This document shows, piece after piece, positions 1 through 8,457 of a DNA stretch of 64,000 nucleotides; position 1 is the first letter of the stretch, and the number at the start of each line of letters is the position of its first letter. The position numbers and the translations under genes were made by a program. The notes under the pieces were generated by a model. That model did no database searches, was not told the DNA's origin, and saw only the letters and a program-made list of their open reading frames with translations. Where the stretch lies: assembly GCA_963972255.1 (NCBI GenBank), contig CAXATO010000001.1, positions 310,001 to 374,000 on the forward strand. Direction: 5' to 3'. The stretch comes from UBA1479 sp002706405 (lineage in GTDB: Bacteria; Pseudomonadota; Alphaproteobacteria; Rhodospirillales; Casp-alpha2).

Positions 1-2
1 CG

Positions 3-413
3 GCAACCACCACCACGGGCGGGCCCATCGCCCTGGTGCCGAAATCCCAGCAGACGGCCCCCGCCGCTGCCCAGCCCGTGGCCGTGCCGCCCGCGGCCAA
101 GCCGGCGGCGCCTGCGCCTAGTCCTCCCCCTCCCGCCGCCACGCAAACGGCGGCCCTTGACGGCTGGCAGGTTCAGCTTGCCGCCTCGCGGTCGGCCACG
201 GCGGCCAAGACCGAGGGCGAGCGCATGAAGCAGAAGCATTCGGATGTGTTGGGCAAGATGGCGGTCAACATCGTCCGCGCCGATCTGGGCGCCAAGGGCG
301 TGTTCTATCGCATCCGTCTGGGCCCGGCCCAGAACAAGGACCAGGCCCGTGCCGTCTGCGCCCAGCTTGCCAAGCGAGGGCAGGGGTGCCTGGTGATTGC
401 CCCCGGCAAATGA
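3..413 (+). CDS. SPOR-domain protein, C-terminal part (5' end outside window)
   Basis: The reading frame is open from the left edge of the window, so only the C-terminal part is present. It holds a Pro/Ala-rich linker followed by a SPOR domain of about 75 residues beginning at GWQVQLAA and ending near CLVIAP. SPOR domains bind denuded glycan strands of septal peptidoglycan, and proteins of this type usually carry one N-terminal membrane helix, which would lie outside the window. Its stop codon overlaps the start of nagZ in an ATGA junction, so the two are probably cotranscribed; both concern peptidoglycan. Family membership is clear from the SPOR signature; the full architecture cannot be seen. 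Confidence 0.8.
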   Translation, partial: ATTTTGGPIALVPKSQQTAPAAAQPVAVPPAAKPAAPAPSPPPPAATQTAALDGWQVQLAASRSATAAKTEGERMKQKHSDVLGKMAVNIVRADLGAKGVFYRIRLGPAQNKDQARAVCAQLAKRGQGCLVIAPGK

Positions 414-1408
414 ATGACCAATTGATTGGGCGCCCCAAGGGCCTGCCCCGGGCCGTGATCTTCGGTTGTGAAGGTCTGCGCCTGTCGGATGCGGAAAAGC
501 GCTTTTTCGCGGAAACCAATCCCCTGGGCTTCATCCTGTTTGCCCGTAATGTCGAAAGTCCGGATCAGGTCCGGGCCCTTGTCGACGAGCTTCGGGAAAC
601 GGTCGGGGATGCGGCAGCCCCGGTCCTGATCGACCAGGAAGGAGGGCGGGTTCAGCGGCTCAAGCCGCCCCATTGGCCGGACCGACCGGCGGCCTCGGTC
701 TTCGCCGCGGCCTATCCGGATAATCCGCAACAGGCATCGGCGGACCTGGCCGCGAACGCCCGCGCCATCGCCCGTGATCTGGCGGATTTGGGCATTACCG
801 TCGACTGCTGGCCGGTGCTCGACCTGCCGCAGCCGGGGGCCGATCCGATCATCGGCGACCGCGCGCTGGGCACCGCGACGGACGCCATTGCGGCCCTGGG
901 CAGGGTGATCATCGACACTCTCCACGCGGGCGGCGTAACGCCGGTCATCAAGCATATTCCCGGCCACGGCCGGGCCACGGTCGACAGCCACAAGGCCCTG
1001 CCCGTGGTGGAGACGGACCTTCAAACCCTGCGTGACACGGATTTCGCGCCGTTCCGGGCCCTGAACACGGCCCCCTGGGCGATGACGGCCCATGTGGTCT
1101 ATACGGCCGTCGATGCGGACAATTGCGCCACCTTCTCGGCCACGGTGGTGGATCGCGTGATTCGGGGCGACATCGGCTTCGACGGCCTGCTGATTTCCGA
1201 TGATCTGTCCATGCACGCCCTTTCCGGCACCTTTGCCGAGCGGGCGCAGCGGGCCCTGGCGGCGAGCTGTGACGTGGTCCTGCATTGCAACGGCGAGATG
1301 GCTGAGATGGCGCCCGTGGCCGAAGCTGCCCATATCATGACGGAGAAGGCCTTGGCCCGTTGCGTCCGGGCGGAAACCCTGCGCCACCGGCCGGAGACAA
1401 CCGCATGA
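410..1408 (+). CDS. nagZ: Beta-N-acetylhexosaminidase NagZ (GH3)
   Basis: Cytoplasmic glycoside hydrolase family 3 enzyme that removes GlcNAc from muropeptides during cell-wall recycling. The 332-residue product matches the usual short single-domain bacterial NagZ. Visible motifs are LIDQEGGRVQRL near the N-terminus, the KHIPGHG loop followed by the VDSH general acid/base dyad, and the nucleophile region LLISDDLSM. I chose the ATG at 410 because it overlaps the upstream stop (ATGA) and gives the normal N-terminus; an in-frame upstream start at 386 would lie inside the SPOR gene. The 3' end overlaps the next gene in an ATGATGA junction. Confident assignment. Confidence 0.95.
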   Translation: MNDQLIGRPKGLPRAVIFGCEGLRLSDAEKRFFAETNPLGFILFARNVESPDQVRALVDELRETVGDAAAPVLIDQEGGRVQRLKPPHWPDRPAASVFAAAYPDNPQQASADLAANARAIARDLADLGITVDCWPVLDLPQPGADPIIGDRALGTATDAIAALGRVIIDTLHAGGVTPVIKHIPGHGRATVDSHKALPVVETDLQTLRDTDFAPFRALNTAPWAMTAHVVYTAVDADNCATFSATVVDRVIRGDIGFDGLLISDDLSMHALSGTFAERAQRALAASCDVVLHCNGEMAEMAPVAEAAHIMTEKALARCVRAETLRHRPETTA

Positions 1409-2106
1409 TGACCGATTTCGACATCGCTGGGATGCTCTACACGGCGTCCGTATGGATCGTGCCCGTGTTGCTGGCCGTGACCTTTCACGAAGCCTCGCAC
1501 GGTTTCGTCGCCAACCTGCTGGGCGACACCACGGCAAAGAACCTGGGGCGGGTGACCTTCAATCCGCTGAAACATATCGATCCCTTCGGCACCATTATCC
1601 TGCCGGCGCTGCTCCTTCTGGGATCGGGCGGGCGCTTCATGTTCGGCTTCGCCAAGCCCGTACCCGTGAACTTCTCCCGCCTCAACCGGCCGCGCCGCGA
1701 CATGGTGCTGGTCGCCGCCGCCGGGCCGGGGGCCAACCTGATCCTGGCGGTGCTGTCGGGAATGGCGCTGGCCAGCCTTACCGCCCTGCCGCCGCAATCG
1801 TCTGAATGGGTGGCGCGAAACCTGATCAATTCCGTTTGGATCAATCTGGTGCTGGCCGTGTTCAACATGCTGCCGATACCGCCGCTTGACGGCGGGCGCG
1901 TGGCGGTCGGCCTGTTGCCCGATTTTCTCGCGGTTCCTCTTGCCCGGTTGGAACGGGTGGGAATCCTGATTATCCTGGGCGGCATGTTCCTGTTGCCCCT
2001 GATCGGCGATCAGATCGGCATGGACCTGAATGTTTTCTGGTGGCTGGTCGGGGTTCCCGCGTCGGCCCTGATGAATTTCCTGTTCGCGGGCCTTGGACTC
2101 GCCTAA
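1405..2106 (+). CDS. Site-2-protease-like M50 family zinc metalloprotease
   Basis: Polytopic intramembrane protease of 233 residues. The zinc-binding HEASH (HExxH) motif lies in the first membrane segment, and the second conserved site FNMLPIPPLDGGR (NxxPxPxxDGG) supplies the third metal ligand. The segment NPLKHIDPFG is also typical of the short bacterial M50B group that lacks PDZ or CBS domains. It starts at ATG 1405 (or 1408), overlapping the nagZ stop. In Rhodospirillales this gene commonly sits between nagZ and scpA; the substrate is unknown. It is not RseP, which is about twice as long and carries PDZ domains. Confidence 0.9.
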   Translation: MMTDFDIAGMLYTASVWIVPVLLAVTFHEASHGFVANLLGDTTAKNLGRVTFNPLKHIDPFGTIILPALLLLGSGGRFMFGFAKPVPVNFSRLNRPRRDMVLVAAAGPGANLILAVLSGMALASLTALPPQSSEWVARNLINSVWINLVLAVFNMLPIPPLDGGRVAVGLLPDFLAVPLARLERVGILIILGGMFLLPLIGDQIGMDLNVFWWLVGVPASALMNFLFAGLGLA

Positions 2107-2158
2107 AACCGGGGCCTGCCGGGCCCGGAACCGCGAGGCCTGAAACGTAAGGAATGGC

Positions 2159-3007
2159 ATGAGCGACGATTTCGATACCCCGGAGACACCGACGGTGCAT
2201 CGCGACGTCATCTTCGTGGTCGATCTCGACGGCTATGAAGGGCCGCTCGACGTCCTTTTGTCCCTGGCCCGGGACCACAAGCTCGACATCACCCAGATCT
2301 CGATTCTGGCCCTGGCCGACCAGTACCTGAAATTCATCGCCGCCGCCCAGCAGACGAATCTGGAGATCGCCGCCGACTACCTGGTGATGGCGGCCTGGCT
2401 GGCCTACCTGAAATCGCGCCTGCTGCTGCCGGACCTGGGGGGCGAGGACGAGCCCACGGGCGAGGAGATGGCCGCCGCCCTGGCGTTCCAGATGCAGCGC
2501 CTGGAAGCCATGCAGAACGCCGGCCAGTTGCTGACCGATCGGTCGCAGCTCCGTCGCGATTTCTTCGCCCGAGGAGCCCCGGAGAAACATCCGGTGGAGA
2601 TGGAACAGATCCTCGACGTGAACCTGTACGAATTGCTGCAGGCCTATGCCCGACAGCGCCGGCGCGGTGCCGGCGGCGACCGGACGTTGCACATCGAAGC
2701 GTTCGAGGTTTATACGGTCGAGGACGCGCTCAAGCGCCTGCGCCGTCTGCTCGGGAAAACGCCGGACTGGCTGTCCCTTTGGAGTTATCTGCCCGAGGAA
2801 CTGCGGGGCGGGCTGTTCGGCCGATCGGCGGTGGCGTCCACCTTCGCCGCCAGTTTGGAACTCGCCAAGGAAGGCAAAGTGAACATTCGCCAATCCGATA
2901 TTTTCGGCCCGATCTACCTGCGGGCCCGCGCCGACGGCGGCACCGATACCGGTTCCGCCAACGGCCCCCGCGTGGTCACGAACGATACCGACGGTGGGGA
3001 GACTTAA
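2159..3007 (+). CDS. scpA: Segregation and condensation protein A
   Basis: Kleisin subunit of the SMC-ScpA-ScpB chromosome condensation complex, 282 residues. The kleisin N-terminus FEGPLD-like element is seen as GYEGPLDVLLSLARDHKLDI, followed by LAYLKSRLLLP, both diagnostic. The C-terminal winged-helix region ends in DIFGPIYL, after which about 25 low-complexity residues follow. An AAGGA ribosome site precedes the ATG. It is directly followed by scpB, the normal partner. Confidence 0.95.
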   Translation: MSDDFDTPETPTVHRDVIFVVDLDGYEGPLDVLLSLARDHKLDITQISILALADQYLKFIAAAQQTNLEIAADYLVMAAWLAYLKSRLLLPDLGGEDEPTGEEMAAALAFQMQRLEAMQNAGQLLTDRSQLRRDFFARGAPEKHPVEMEQILDVNLYELLQAYARQRRRGAGGDRTLHIEAFEVYTVEDALKRLRRLLGKTPDWLSLWSYLPEELRGGLFGRSAVASTFAASLELAKEGKVNIRQSDIFGPIYLRARADGGTDTGSANGPRVVTNDTDGGET

Positions 3008-3011
3008 GGCC

Positions 3012-3713
3012 ATGAGCGACGTCAATCGCGATCATCTGCGTCTGCTGGAAGCCGTACTGTTCGCCTCGGCCGAACCGATGACGGAACGGATGCTGTCCAA
3101 CCGCCTGCCCGAGGACGCGGACCTCAAGGCCCTGCTGGCCGAATTGCAGGACCAGTACGCAGGGCGCGGAGTCAACCTGATCCGCGCCGGCGGGTCCTGG
3201 GCTTTCCGCACGGCCGAAGATTTGGCGGCGCAGATGACCAAGCATATCGAGGTCACGCGTAAGCTGTCGCGGGCGGCCATCGAAACCCTTGCCATCGTCG
3301 CCTATCATCAGCCCATCACCCGGGCCGAGATCGAGGAAATCCGCGGCGTCAGCTTAAGCAAGGGGACCATGGACATTCTGCTCGAGGAAGGCTGGATCAA
3401 GCCGCGCGGGCGCAAGGATGCGCCGGGTCGGCCGCTGACCTGGGGCACCACGGACGGGTTCCTCGACCACTTCGGGCTGGAAACCCTGCGCGACCTGCCG
3501 GGGATCAAGGAACTGAAGGCCATGGGGCTGTTGGAATCCGGGCCGGCGCTCAACGTCTATCGGTCTCATGGTGAGTTGACGGACGGCAGCGACGGCGTCG
3601 ATACGGAAGATGACAACGAGGGCGATGCCCCGCCGCCGGGCGGCGCCGACATTACCGAGGACGATCGCATCGACGCCCTCGACCCCGATGACGGCATGAC
3701 GCCCGCGGGGTAG
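3012..3713 (+). CDS. scpB: Segregation and condensation protein B
   Basis: Winged-helix dimer that binds ScpA in the SMC condensin complex; 233 residues. Recognisable by the N-terminal LEAVLFASAEPM motif and the core AIETLAIVAYHQPITRAEIE with RGVS. The C-terminal about 45 residues are acidic and probably disordered. I take ATG 3012 as the start, 4 bases after scpA; an in-frame start at 2994 would overlap scpA and lacks the conserved beginning. Operonic with scpA. Confidence 0.95.
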   Translation: MSDVNRDHLRLLEAVLFASAEPMTERMLSNRLPEDADLKALLAELQDQYAGRGVNLIRAGGSWAFRTAEDLAAQMTKHIEVTRKLSRAAIETLAIVAYHQPITRAEIEEIRGVSLSKGTMDILLEEGWIKPRGRKDAPGRPLTWGTTDGFLDHFGLETLRDLPGIKELKAMGLLESGPALNVYRSHGELTDGSDGVDTEDDNEGDAPPPGGADITEDDRIDALDPDDGMTPAG

Positions 3714-3906
3714 GGGCCCGGCCGGCCGGGCCAGGATTTGCGCCTGCCGGACTTATTCGTGGGATCGGGGCGAAAAGCCTTGCATGGCTGGTCGATTCCC
3801 TTACATCTATCCCCGTCAGGGGGCTGACCGGCGGCATTGCAGCGCACCATCGTATCTGCCATCATCAGGCTTCCCACATCGTAAAAACCACAAGAGAAAG
3901 CAGAAA

Positions 3907-4152
3907 ATGGGTACATTCAGCATCTGGCATTGGCTGGTTGTCCTGGTCGTTGTGCTGGTTCTTTTCGGCGGCGGCGGCAAAATTTCGCGGCTCATGGGGG
4001 ATTTCGGTAAAGGCCTGAAATCATTCAAGAAAAGCATGAAAGAGGATGACGAGGCCACCGACGGTACGGTTGACCGCAAGGCGATCGACGCCGAGAAGGC
4101 CGACAAACCGGCAGAGACAGCGACCGTGGAAAAAGACAAGGCCGCCGGCTAA
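3907..4152 (+). CDS. tatA: Twin-arginine translocase subunit TatA
   Basis: Pore-forming subunit of the Tat system that exports folded proteins; 81 residues. One N-terminal membrane helix (about residues 7-21) is followed by the FGGGGKISRLMGDFGKGL hinge and amphipathic helix, then a charged Lys/Glu/Asp tail. The start ATG 3907 follows AGAAAGCAGAAA, a modest ribosome site; the longer in-frame ORF upstream does not resemble TatA. First gene of tatABC. The gene at 49211 in this window encodes a likely Tat substrate. Confidence 0.93.
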   Translation: MGTFSIWHWLVVLVVVLVLFGGGGKISRLMGDFGKGLKSFKKSMKEDDEATDGTVDRKAIDAEKADKPAETATVEKDKAAG

Positions 4153-4230
4153 CCAACGCGGGCAGCGTGTCCTTTTGAATTTGGACCCGCCCGCACTTCT
4201 CATAAAGGCCAAACGGAGCAACGACCCGCC

Positions 4231-4680
4231 ATGTTCGATATCGGCTGGCAGGAACTGTTCATCGTCGCCATCTTGGCGATCATCGTGATCGGTCCCAAGG
4301 ATTTGCCGCGCGCCGTCCGCACGGTGATGCAGGTAATCCGCAAGCTGCGCGCCATGGCCGGTGAATTCCAATCGGGCCTGGACGAGGTTGCGCGTGAGGC
4401 CGAATTGGACGACATCCGCCGCGAGGCCAACAAGATCGCCCATTACGACGTGACCAAAGAGATCAAGGACAACCTGGATCCGGACGGTGAAATCGAAAAG
4501 GCGGCGGATCTGGACGGCGCCGTGCGCGATACCATGACCGAAGCCAAGACGGCTTCCGCCGAGGCGACCAAGCCCGGCGCGGACGATCACGTGACGGCGG
4601 CCCCGCCGCCATCGCCGAGCGAGCCGGTGACCCAGGCTGAACCGACGGCGCAGCCCGCCGCCGATGCGGCGAAAACCTAG
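4231..4680 (+). CDS. tatB: Twin-arginine translocase subunit TatB
   Basis: Substrate-receptor subunit that works with TatC; 149 residues. The N-terminus MFDIGWQELFIVAILAIIVIGPKDLPRAVR is the TatB signature (membrane helix, then GPKDLP hinge). A long amphipathic helix and an Ala/Pro/Glu-rich tail follow. Located 78 bases after tatA and 8 bases before tatC. Confidence 0.95.
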   Translation: MFDIGWQELFIVAILAIIVIGPKDLPRAVRTVMQVIRKLRAMAGEFQSGLDEVAREAELDDIRREANKIAHYDVTKEIKDNLDPDGEIEKAADLDGAVRDTMTEAKTASAEATKPGADDHVTAAPPPSPSEPVTQAEPTAQPAADAAKT

Positions 4681-4688
4681 GCGCACCC

Positions 4689-5567
4689 ATGGCCGATACC
4701 GCCCACGACAATTTTGACCCTGACGGGATCGTCGCCGACGAGACCAAGATGCCCCTGTTGGAGCATCTTTTGGAATTGCGGACGCGCCTGATTTACTGCT
4801 TCGTGGCGCTGATCGTGATGTTCTTCATCGCCTACGGCTTTTCCGAACATATTTACGCGTTTCTGGTTCAGCCGCTGGCCGACATCATGCATGAATCGGG
4901 CGGCCAGCGCCGGCTGATCTATACGGCCCTGCACGAAGCCTTCTTCACCTACCTGAAGGTGTCGTTCTTCGCGGCCATGTTCGTCAGCTTCCCCTTCATC
5001 GCCATGCAGTTCTGGAAGTTCGTGGCGCCGGGCCTGTACAAGCATGAAAAGCGCACATTGGCGCCGTTCCTGGTGGCGACGCCGGTGCTGTTCTTCATGG
5101 GCGGGGCGCTGGTCTATTATCTGATCTTCCCGATGGCCTGGAAGTTCTTCCTGGGCTTTGAGACGACGGGCGTCGACGGCTCCTTGCCGATCCAGTTGGA
5201 AGCCAAGGTCGATCAGTATCTGTCCCTGGTCATGCAATTGATCTTCGCCTTCGGGCTGTGCTTCGAACTGCCCGTGGTGATCACGCTTCTGGCGCGCATG
5301 GGGATCGTCAGTTCCAAGGGCCTCCGCGCCAAGCGCAAATACGCCATCGTCATTGCCTTCGTCGCGGCGGCGATCCTGACCCCGCCCGATGTGATCAGTC
5401 AGATCGGCCTCGCCGTGCCGACCATCCTGTTGTACGAAATCTCCATCTGGTGCGCGCGTCTGGTTGAACGCAATCGGGGCGAAGATCCGGATGCCGAGGA
5501 CGACGATCTGGACGATGACGACGACGCGGCTGATGACGCGAAAACGGCCGCCGAGCCCGGACCCTAA
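4689..5567 (+). CDS. tatC: Twin-arginine translocase subunit TatC
   Basis: Polytopic core of the Tat translocon that recognises the RR signal peptide; 292 residues with six predicted membrane helices. The conserved cytoplasmic N-terminal motif LLEHLLELRTRL and the FxxFEVP-like region (FGLCFELPVVITLL) are visible. The tail has an unusually acidic stretch (Glu/Asp-rich, about residues 265-285), longer than in E. coli TatC. Ends the tatABC operon. Confidence 0.95.
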   Translation: MADTAHDNFDPDGIVADETKMPLLEHLLELRTRLIYCFVALIVMFFIAYGFSEHIYAFLVQPLADIMHESGGQRRLIYTALHEAFFTYLKVSFFAAMFVSFPFIAMQFWKFVAPGLYKHEKRTLAPFLVATPVLFFMGGALVYYLIFPMAWKFFLGFETTGVDGSLPIQLEAKVDQYLSLVMQLIFAFGLCFELPVVITLLARMGIVSSKGLRAKRKYAIVIAFVAAAILTPPDVISQIGLAVPTILLYEISIWCARLVERNRGEDPDAEDDDLDDDDDAADDAKTAAEPGP

Positions 5568-5712
5568 GCCGCCTTTCGCCGGTGCATAAACGCCGTGCCG
5601 CCCCTGGACGGGGCCGGTTCGCCCGCCTATAAGTGCGCGAATGGGCCCCGGTGCCGTCCGGCGCCGAATGCCCGGTCCGCCATGCCGCCAACGACACCCC
5701 GAAGAGACTGCG

Positions 5713-6987
5713 ATGTTCGACATCAAATGGATCCGTGAAAACCCCGAGACCTTCGATGCGGGGCTCGCGCGCCGGGGGCTGCCGCCCGCCGCCGAAGGGC
5801 TGATCGCGCTCGACAAGAAGCGCCGCGCCGCCGAAACCCGCGCTCAGGAAATCCAGACCGAGCGCAACGCCCTGTCCAAGCAGATCGGCATCGCCAAATC
5901 GAAGGGCGAGGATGCCTCGGACATTCTGGCCAAGGTGTCTCAATCCAAGGACGCCCAGGCCGCGGCCGAGGCCGAGGCGAAGGATGCGGAGCAGGTGCTG
6001 GAGGAAGCCCTGTCCGGCATCCCGAACCTGCCGGCCGCCGACGTGCCCGACGGCGAGGACGAAAGCGCCAATGTGGAAATCCGCAAATGGGGCGAGCCGA
6101 CATCCCTTGATTTCGAAGCCCGCGACCATGTCGATCTGGGTGAAGGCCTGGGCCATATGGACTTCGAGAACGCGGCCAAGCTGTCGGGTGCGCGGTTCGT
6201 GGTGCTGTCCGGCCCGCTGGCGCGCCTGGAGCGCGCCATCGCCAACTTCATGCTGGACCTGCACGTCAACGACCATGGTCTGACCGAGGTCGCGCCGCCG
6301 ACCCTGGTCAACGACGCCGCCATGTACGGCACGGGCCAGCTGCCCAAGTTTGCCGAAGACCTGTTCCATACGGACAACGGCTACTGGCTGATCCCGACGG
6401 CCGAGGTCCCCCTGACCAACCTGATGGCGGGGGAGATCGTCGACGACGACCGGCTGCCCTTCCGCTATGCGGCGCTGACCGATTGCTATCGCTCCGAAGC
6501 CGGGGCCGCCGGCAAGGACACCCGCGGCATGATCCGCCAGCATCAGTTCAAGAAGGTGGAGATGGTGACCATTTCGGCGCCCGAATCCTCCGACGAGGAA
6601 CTGGAACGCATGACCGGCTGTGCCGAGGCGGTGCTGCAAAAGCTGGGTCTGCCGTATCGCGTCGTGGTGCTGTCGACGGGCGATATGGGGTTCGGTGCGC
6701 GCAAGACATACGACATCGAAATCTGGCTGCCGGGGCAGGGCAAGTATCGGGAAATTTCCAGCTGCTCCAACTGCGGCGATTTCCAGGCCCGGCGCATGAA
6801 GGCCCGCTGCCGCGTCAAGGGCGAGAAGGGAACGCGCTTCGTGCATACCCTGAACGGCTCCGGCGTCGCCGTCGGCCGCGCCATGGTCGGCGTGTTGGAA
6901 AACTATCAGCAGGCCGACGGATCGATCACCGTGCCCGAGGTGCTGCGTCCCTACATGGGCGGGCTAGAGGTCATCAGAAAAGCATGA
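5713..6987 (+). CDS. serS: Seryl-tRNA synthetase
   Basis: Class II aminoacyl-tRNA synthetase charging tRNA-Ser (and tRNA-Sec where present); 424 residues, normal length. An N-terminal tRNA-binding coiled coil (about residues 30-105) precedes the catalytic core. Class II motif 2 appears as FRYAALTDCYRSEAGAAGKDTRGMIRQHQF and motif 3 as LNGSGVAVGRAM. ATG 5713 is used (MFDIKWIRENPE, the conserved N-terminus). The stop overlaps surE (ATGA). Confidence 0.97.
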   Translation: MFDIKWIRENPETFDAGLARRGLPPAAEGLIALDKKRRAAETRAQEIQTERNALSKQIGIAKSKGEDASDILAKVSQSKDAQAAAEAEAKDAEQVLEEALSGIPNLPAADVPDGEDESANVEIRKWGEPTSLDFEARDHVDLGEGLGHMDFENAAKLSGARFVVLSGPLARLERAIANFMLDLHVNDHGLTEVAPPTLVNDAAMYGTGQLPKFAEDLFHTDNGYWLIPTAEVPLTNLMAGEIVDDDRLPFRYAALTDCYRSEAGAAGKDTRGMIRQHQFKKVEMVTISAPESSDEELERMTGCAEAVLQKLGLPYRVVVLSTGDMGFGARKTYDIEIWLPGQGKYREISSCSNCGDFQARRMKARCRVKGEKGTRFVHTLNGSGVAVGRAMVGVLENYQQADGSITVPEVLRPYMGGLEVIRKA

Positions 6988-7766
6988 ACCGCCGCCACAT
7001 CGATCTGAGCCAGGCCCGGGTGCTCATATCCAACGACGACGGCGTCCATTCGCCGGGCATCAAGGTCCTGGAAAAAGCCGTCCGCGCCGTGGCTCGCGAG
7101 GTCTGGGTCGTCGCTCCGGAAACGGAGCAGTCGGCGACCAGCCATTCCCTGACCCTGCGCCGCCCATTGCGCATCCGCAACATATCCGACGGGCGCTTCG
7201 CCGTGGACGGCACGCCGACCGATAGCGTGCTTCTGGGCGTGAACCGGGTGATGAAGGACCTGCGCCCGGACATCGTCATGTCCGGCGTCAACCGAGGCGG
7301 AAACCTGGGCGAGGACGTGCATTATTCGGGCACCGTGGCGGCGGCCATGGAAGGGGCGCTGCTGGGCATTCCGTCCGTCGCCTTTTCCCAGGAATATGAC
7401 GACAACCGCAACGTGACCTGGGAAACCTCGGAATTCTGGATGCCGAAGATTCTCGAGCGCCTGTCGTCCTACGACTTCAACCCGGCGATCCTGCTGAACA
7501 TCAACATCCCCGACTGCCCGCCCGACGAGGTCGTGGATATGGAAGTCACGCGCCAGGGCCGGCGCAAGATCGGCGGCGAAATTCAGCAAGGCCATGACCC
7601 CCGGGGCGATGCCTACTACTGGGTCGGCGTGCAGCGCGACGAGGAGGAATTCCAGCCGGGCACGGATTTGGACGCCTGCCGGCGCAAGGTGATTTCCGTG
7701 ACGCCCCTGAGCCTTGATCTGACGGCGGGGCGCGAGCTTGACCGCCTGCGTGAGGTTTTCCCATGA
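6984..7766 (+). CDS. surE: 5'/3'-nucleotidase SurE
   Basis: Metal-dependent survival protein and nucleoside monophosphate phosphatase, 260 residues. The metal site ISNDDGVHSPG lies at the N-terminus, and SGVNRGGNLGEDVHYSGTVAAAMEG supplies the remaining conserved Asn/Ser residues. The start ATG at 6984 overlaps the serS stop. It forms the conserved surE-pcm-nlpD order, which in many proteobacteria continues to rpoS; here the lipoprotein gene is followed by unrelated genes. Confidence 0.95.
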   Translation: MNRRHIDLSQARVLISNDDGVHSPGIKVLEKAVRAVAREVWVVAPETEQSATSHSLTLRRPLRIRNISDGRFAVDGTPTDSVLLGVNRVMKDLRPDIVMSGVNRGGNLGEDVHYSGTVAAAMEGALLGIPSVAFSQEYDDNRNVTWETSEFWMPKILERLSSYDFNPAILLNINIPDCPPDEVVDMEVTRQGRRKIGGEIQQGHDPRGDAYYWVGVQRDEEEFQPGTDLDACRRKVISVTPLSLDLTAGRELDRLREVFP

Positions 7767-8437
7767 ACCGGGTCCGCCCCGCGCTGGAGGAGGCCCTGGC
7801 GACGGAGCGTGAGGAACTGCTGGATAGCCTGCGCCGTTTGGGCGTGGCCGACGAACGGGTGCTGGCGGCCATCGGCCGGGTGCCGCGCGAACAGTTCCTG
7901 GCCGAAGCCTTTCAGGACCGGGCCTATCGCAATCTGGCGCTGCCCATCGGGCATCAACAGACCATCAGCCAGCCCTGGGTGGTTGCGCGCATGACAGAGG
8001 CGCTGGAGGTCACCGACCGCACCAAGGTGCTGGAGATCGGCACCGGCTGCGGATATCAGTCCGTGGTTTTGTCGCTGTTGTGCCGCCGGCTTTACACCAT
8101 CGAGCGCCACAAGGGGCTCAAGGACGAGGCCGAACGCCGGTTCCGCCACTTCGGCCTGACCAATATCACGACCCATCTGGGCGACGGGTCGCTCGGCTGG
8201 CCCGATCAGGCGCCGTTCGAGCGCATCATCGTCACCGCCGCCGCCGAGGACATTCCGCCCGTGCTGTTGTCGCAACTGGCCGACGGCGGGATCATGGTGG
8301 TGCCGGTGGGCAGCCAGACCGGTGACGGCGAACAGCGCCTGTACCGCGTCGAAAAGGGGCCGCTCGGCCTGGAAATCGAAGACATGGGCGAGGTTCGCTT
8401 CGTTCCCCTGGTGGCGGGCGTCGCCACCCCGGCGTGA
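7763..8437 (+). CDS. pcm: Protein-L-isoaspartate O-methyltransferase
   Basis: SAM-dependent repair enzyme that methylates L-isoaspartyl residues in aged proteins; 224 residues. Motif I for SAM is VLEIGTGCGYQSVVL, preceded by the substrate-loop GHQQTISQPW. The start overlaps the surE stop (ATGA) and the stop lies just before the lipoprotein gene, so translational coupling is likely. Confidence 0.95.
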   Translation: MNRVRPALEEALATEREELLDSLRRLGVADERVLAAIGRVPREQFLAEAFQDRAYRNLALPIGHQQTISQPWVVARMTEALEVTDRTKVLEIGTGCGYQSVVLSLLCRRLYTIERHKGLKDEAERRFRHFGLTNITTHLGDGSLGWPDQAPFERIIVTAAAEDIPPVLLSQLADGGIMVVPVGSQTGDGEQRLYRVEKGPLGLEIEDMGEVRFVPLVAGVATPA

Positions 8438-8457
8438 CAGCGGACATGAGGAAGCAA

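Noticed and set aside
305..1537. Long minus-strand ORF antisense to nagZ
   Set aside because: High-GC shadow frame; Arg/Gly/His-rich composition with no motifs, opposite a clear nagZ.
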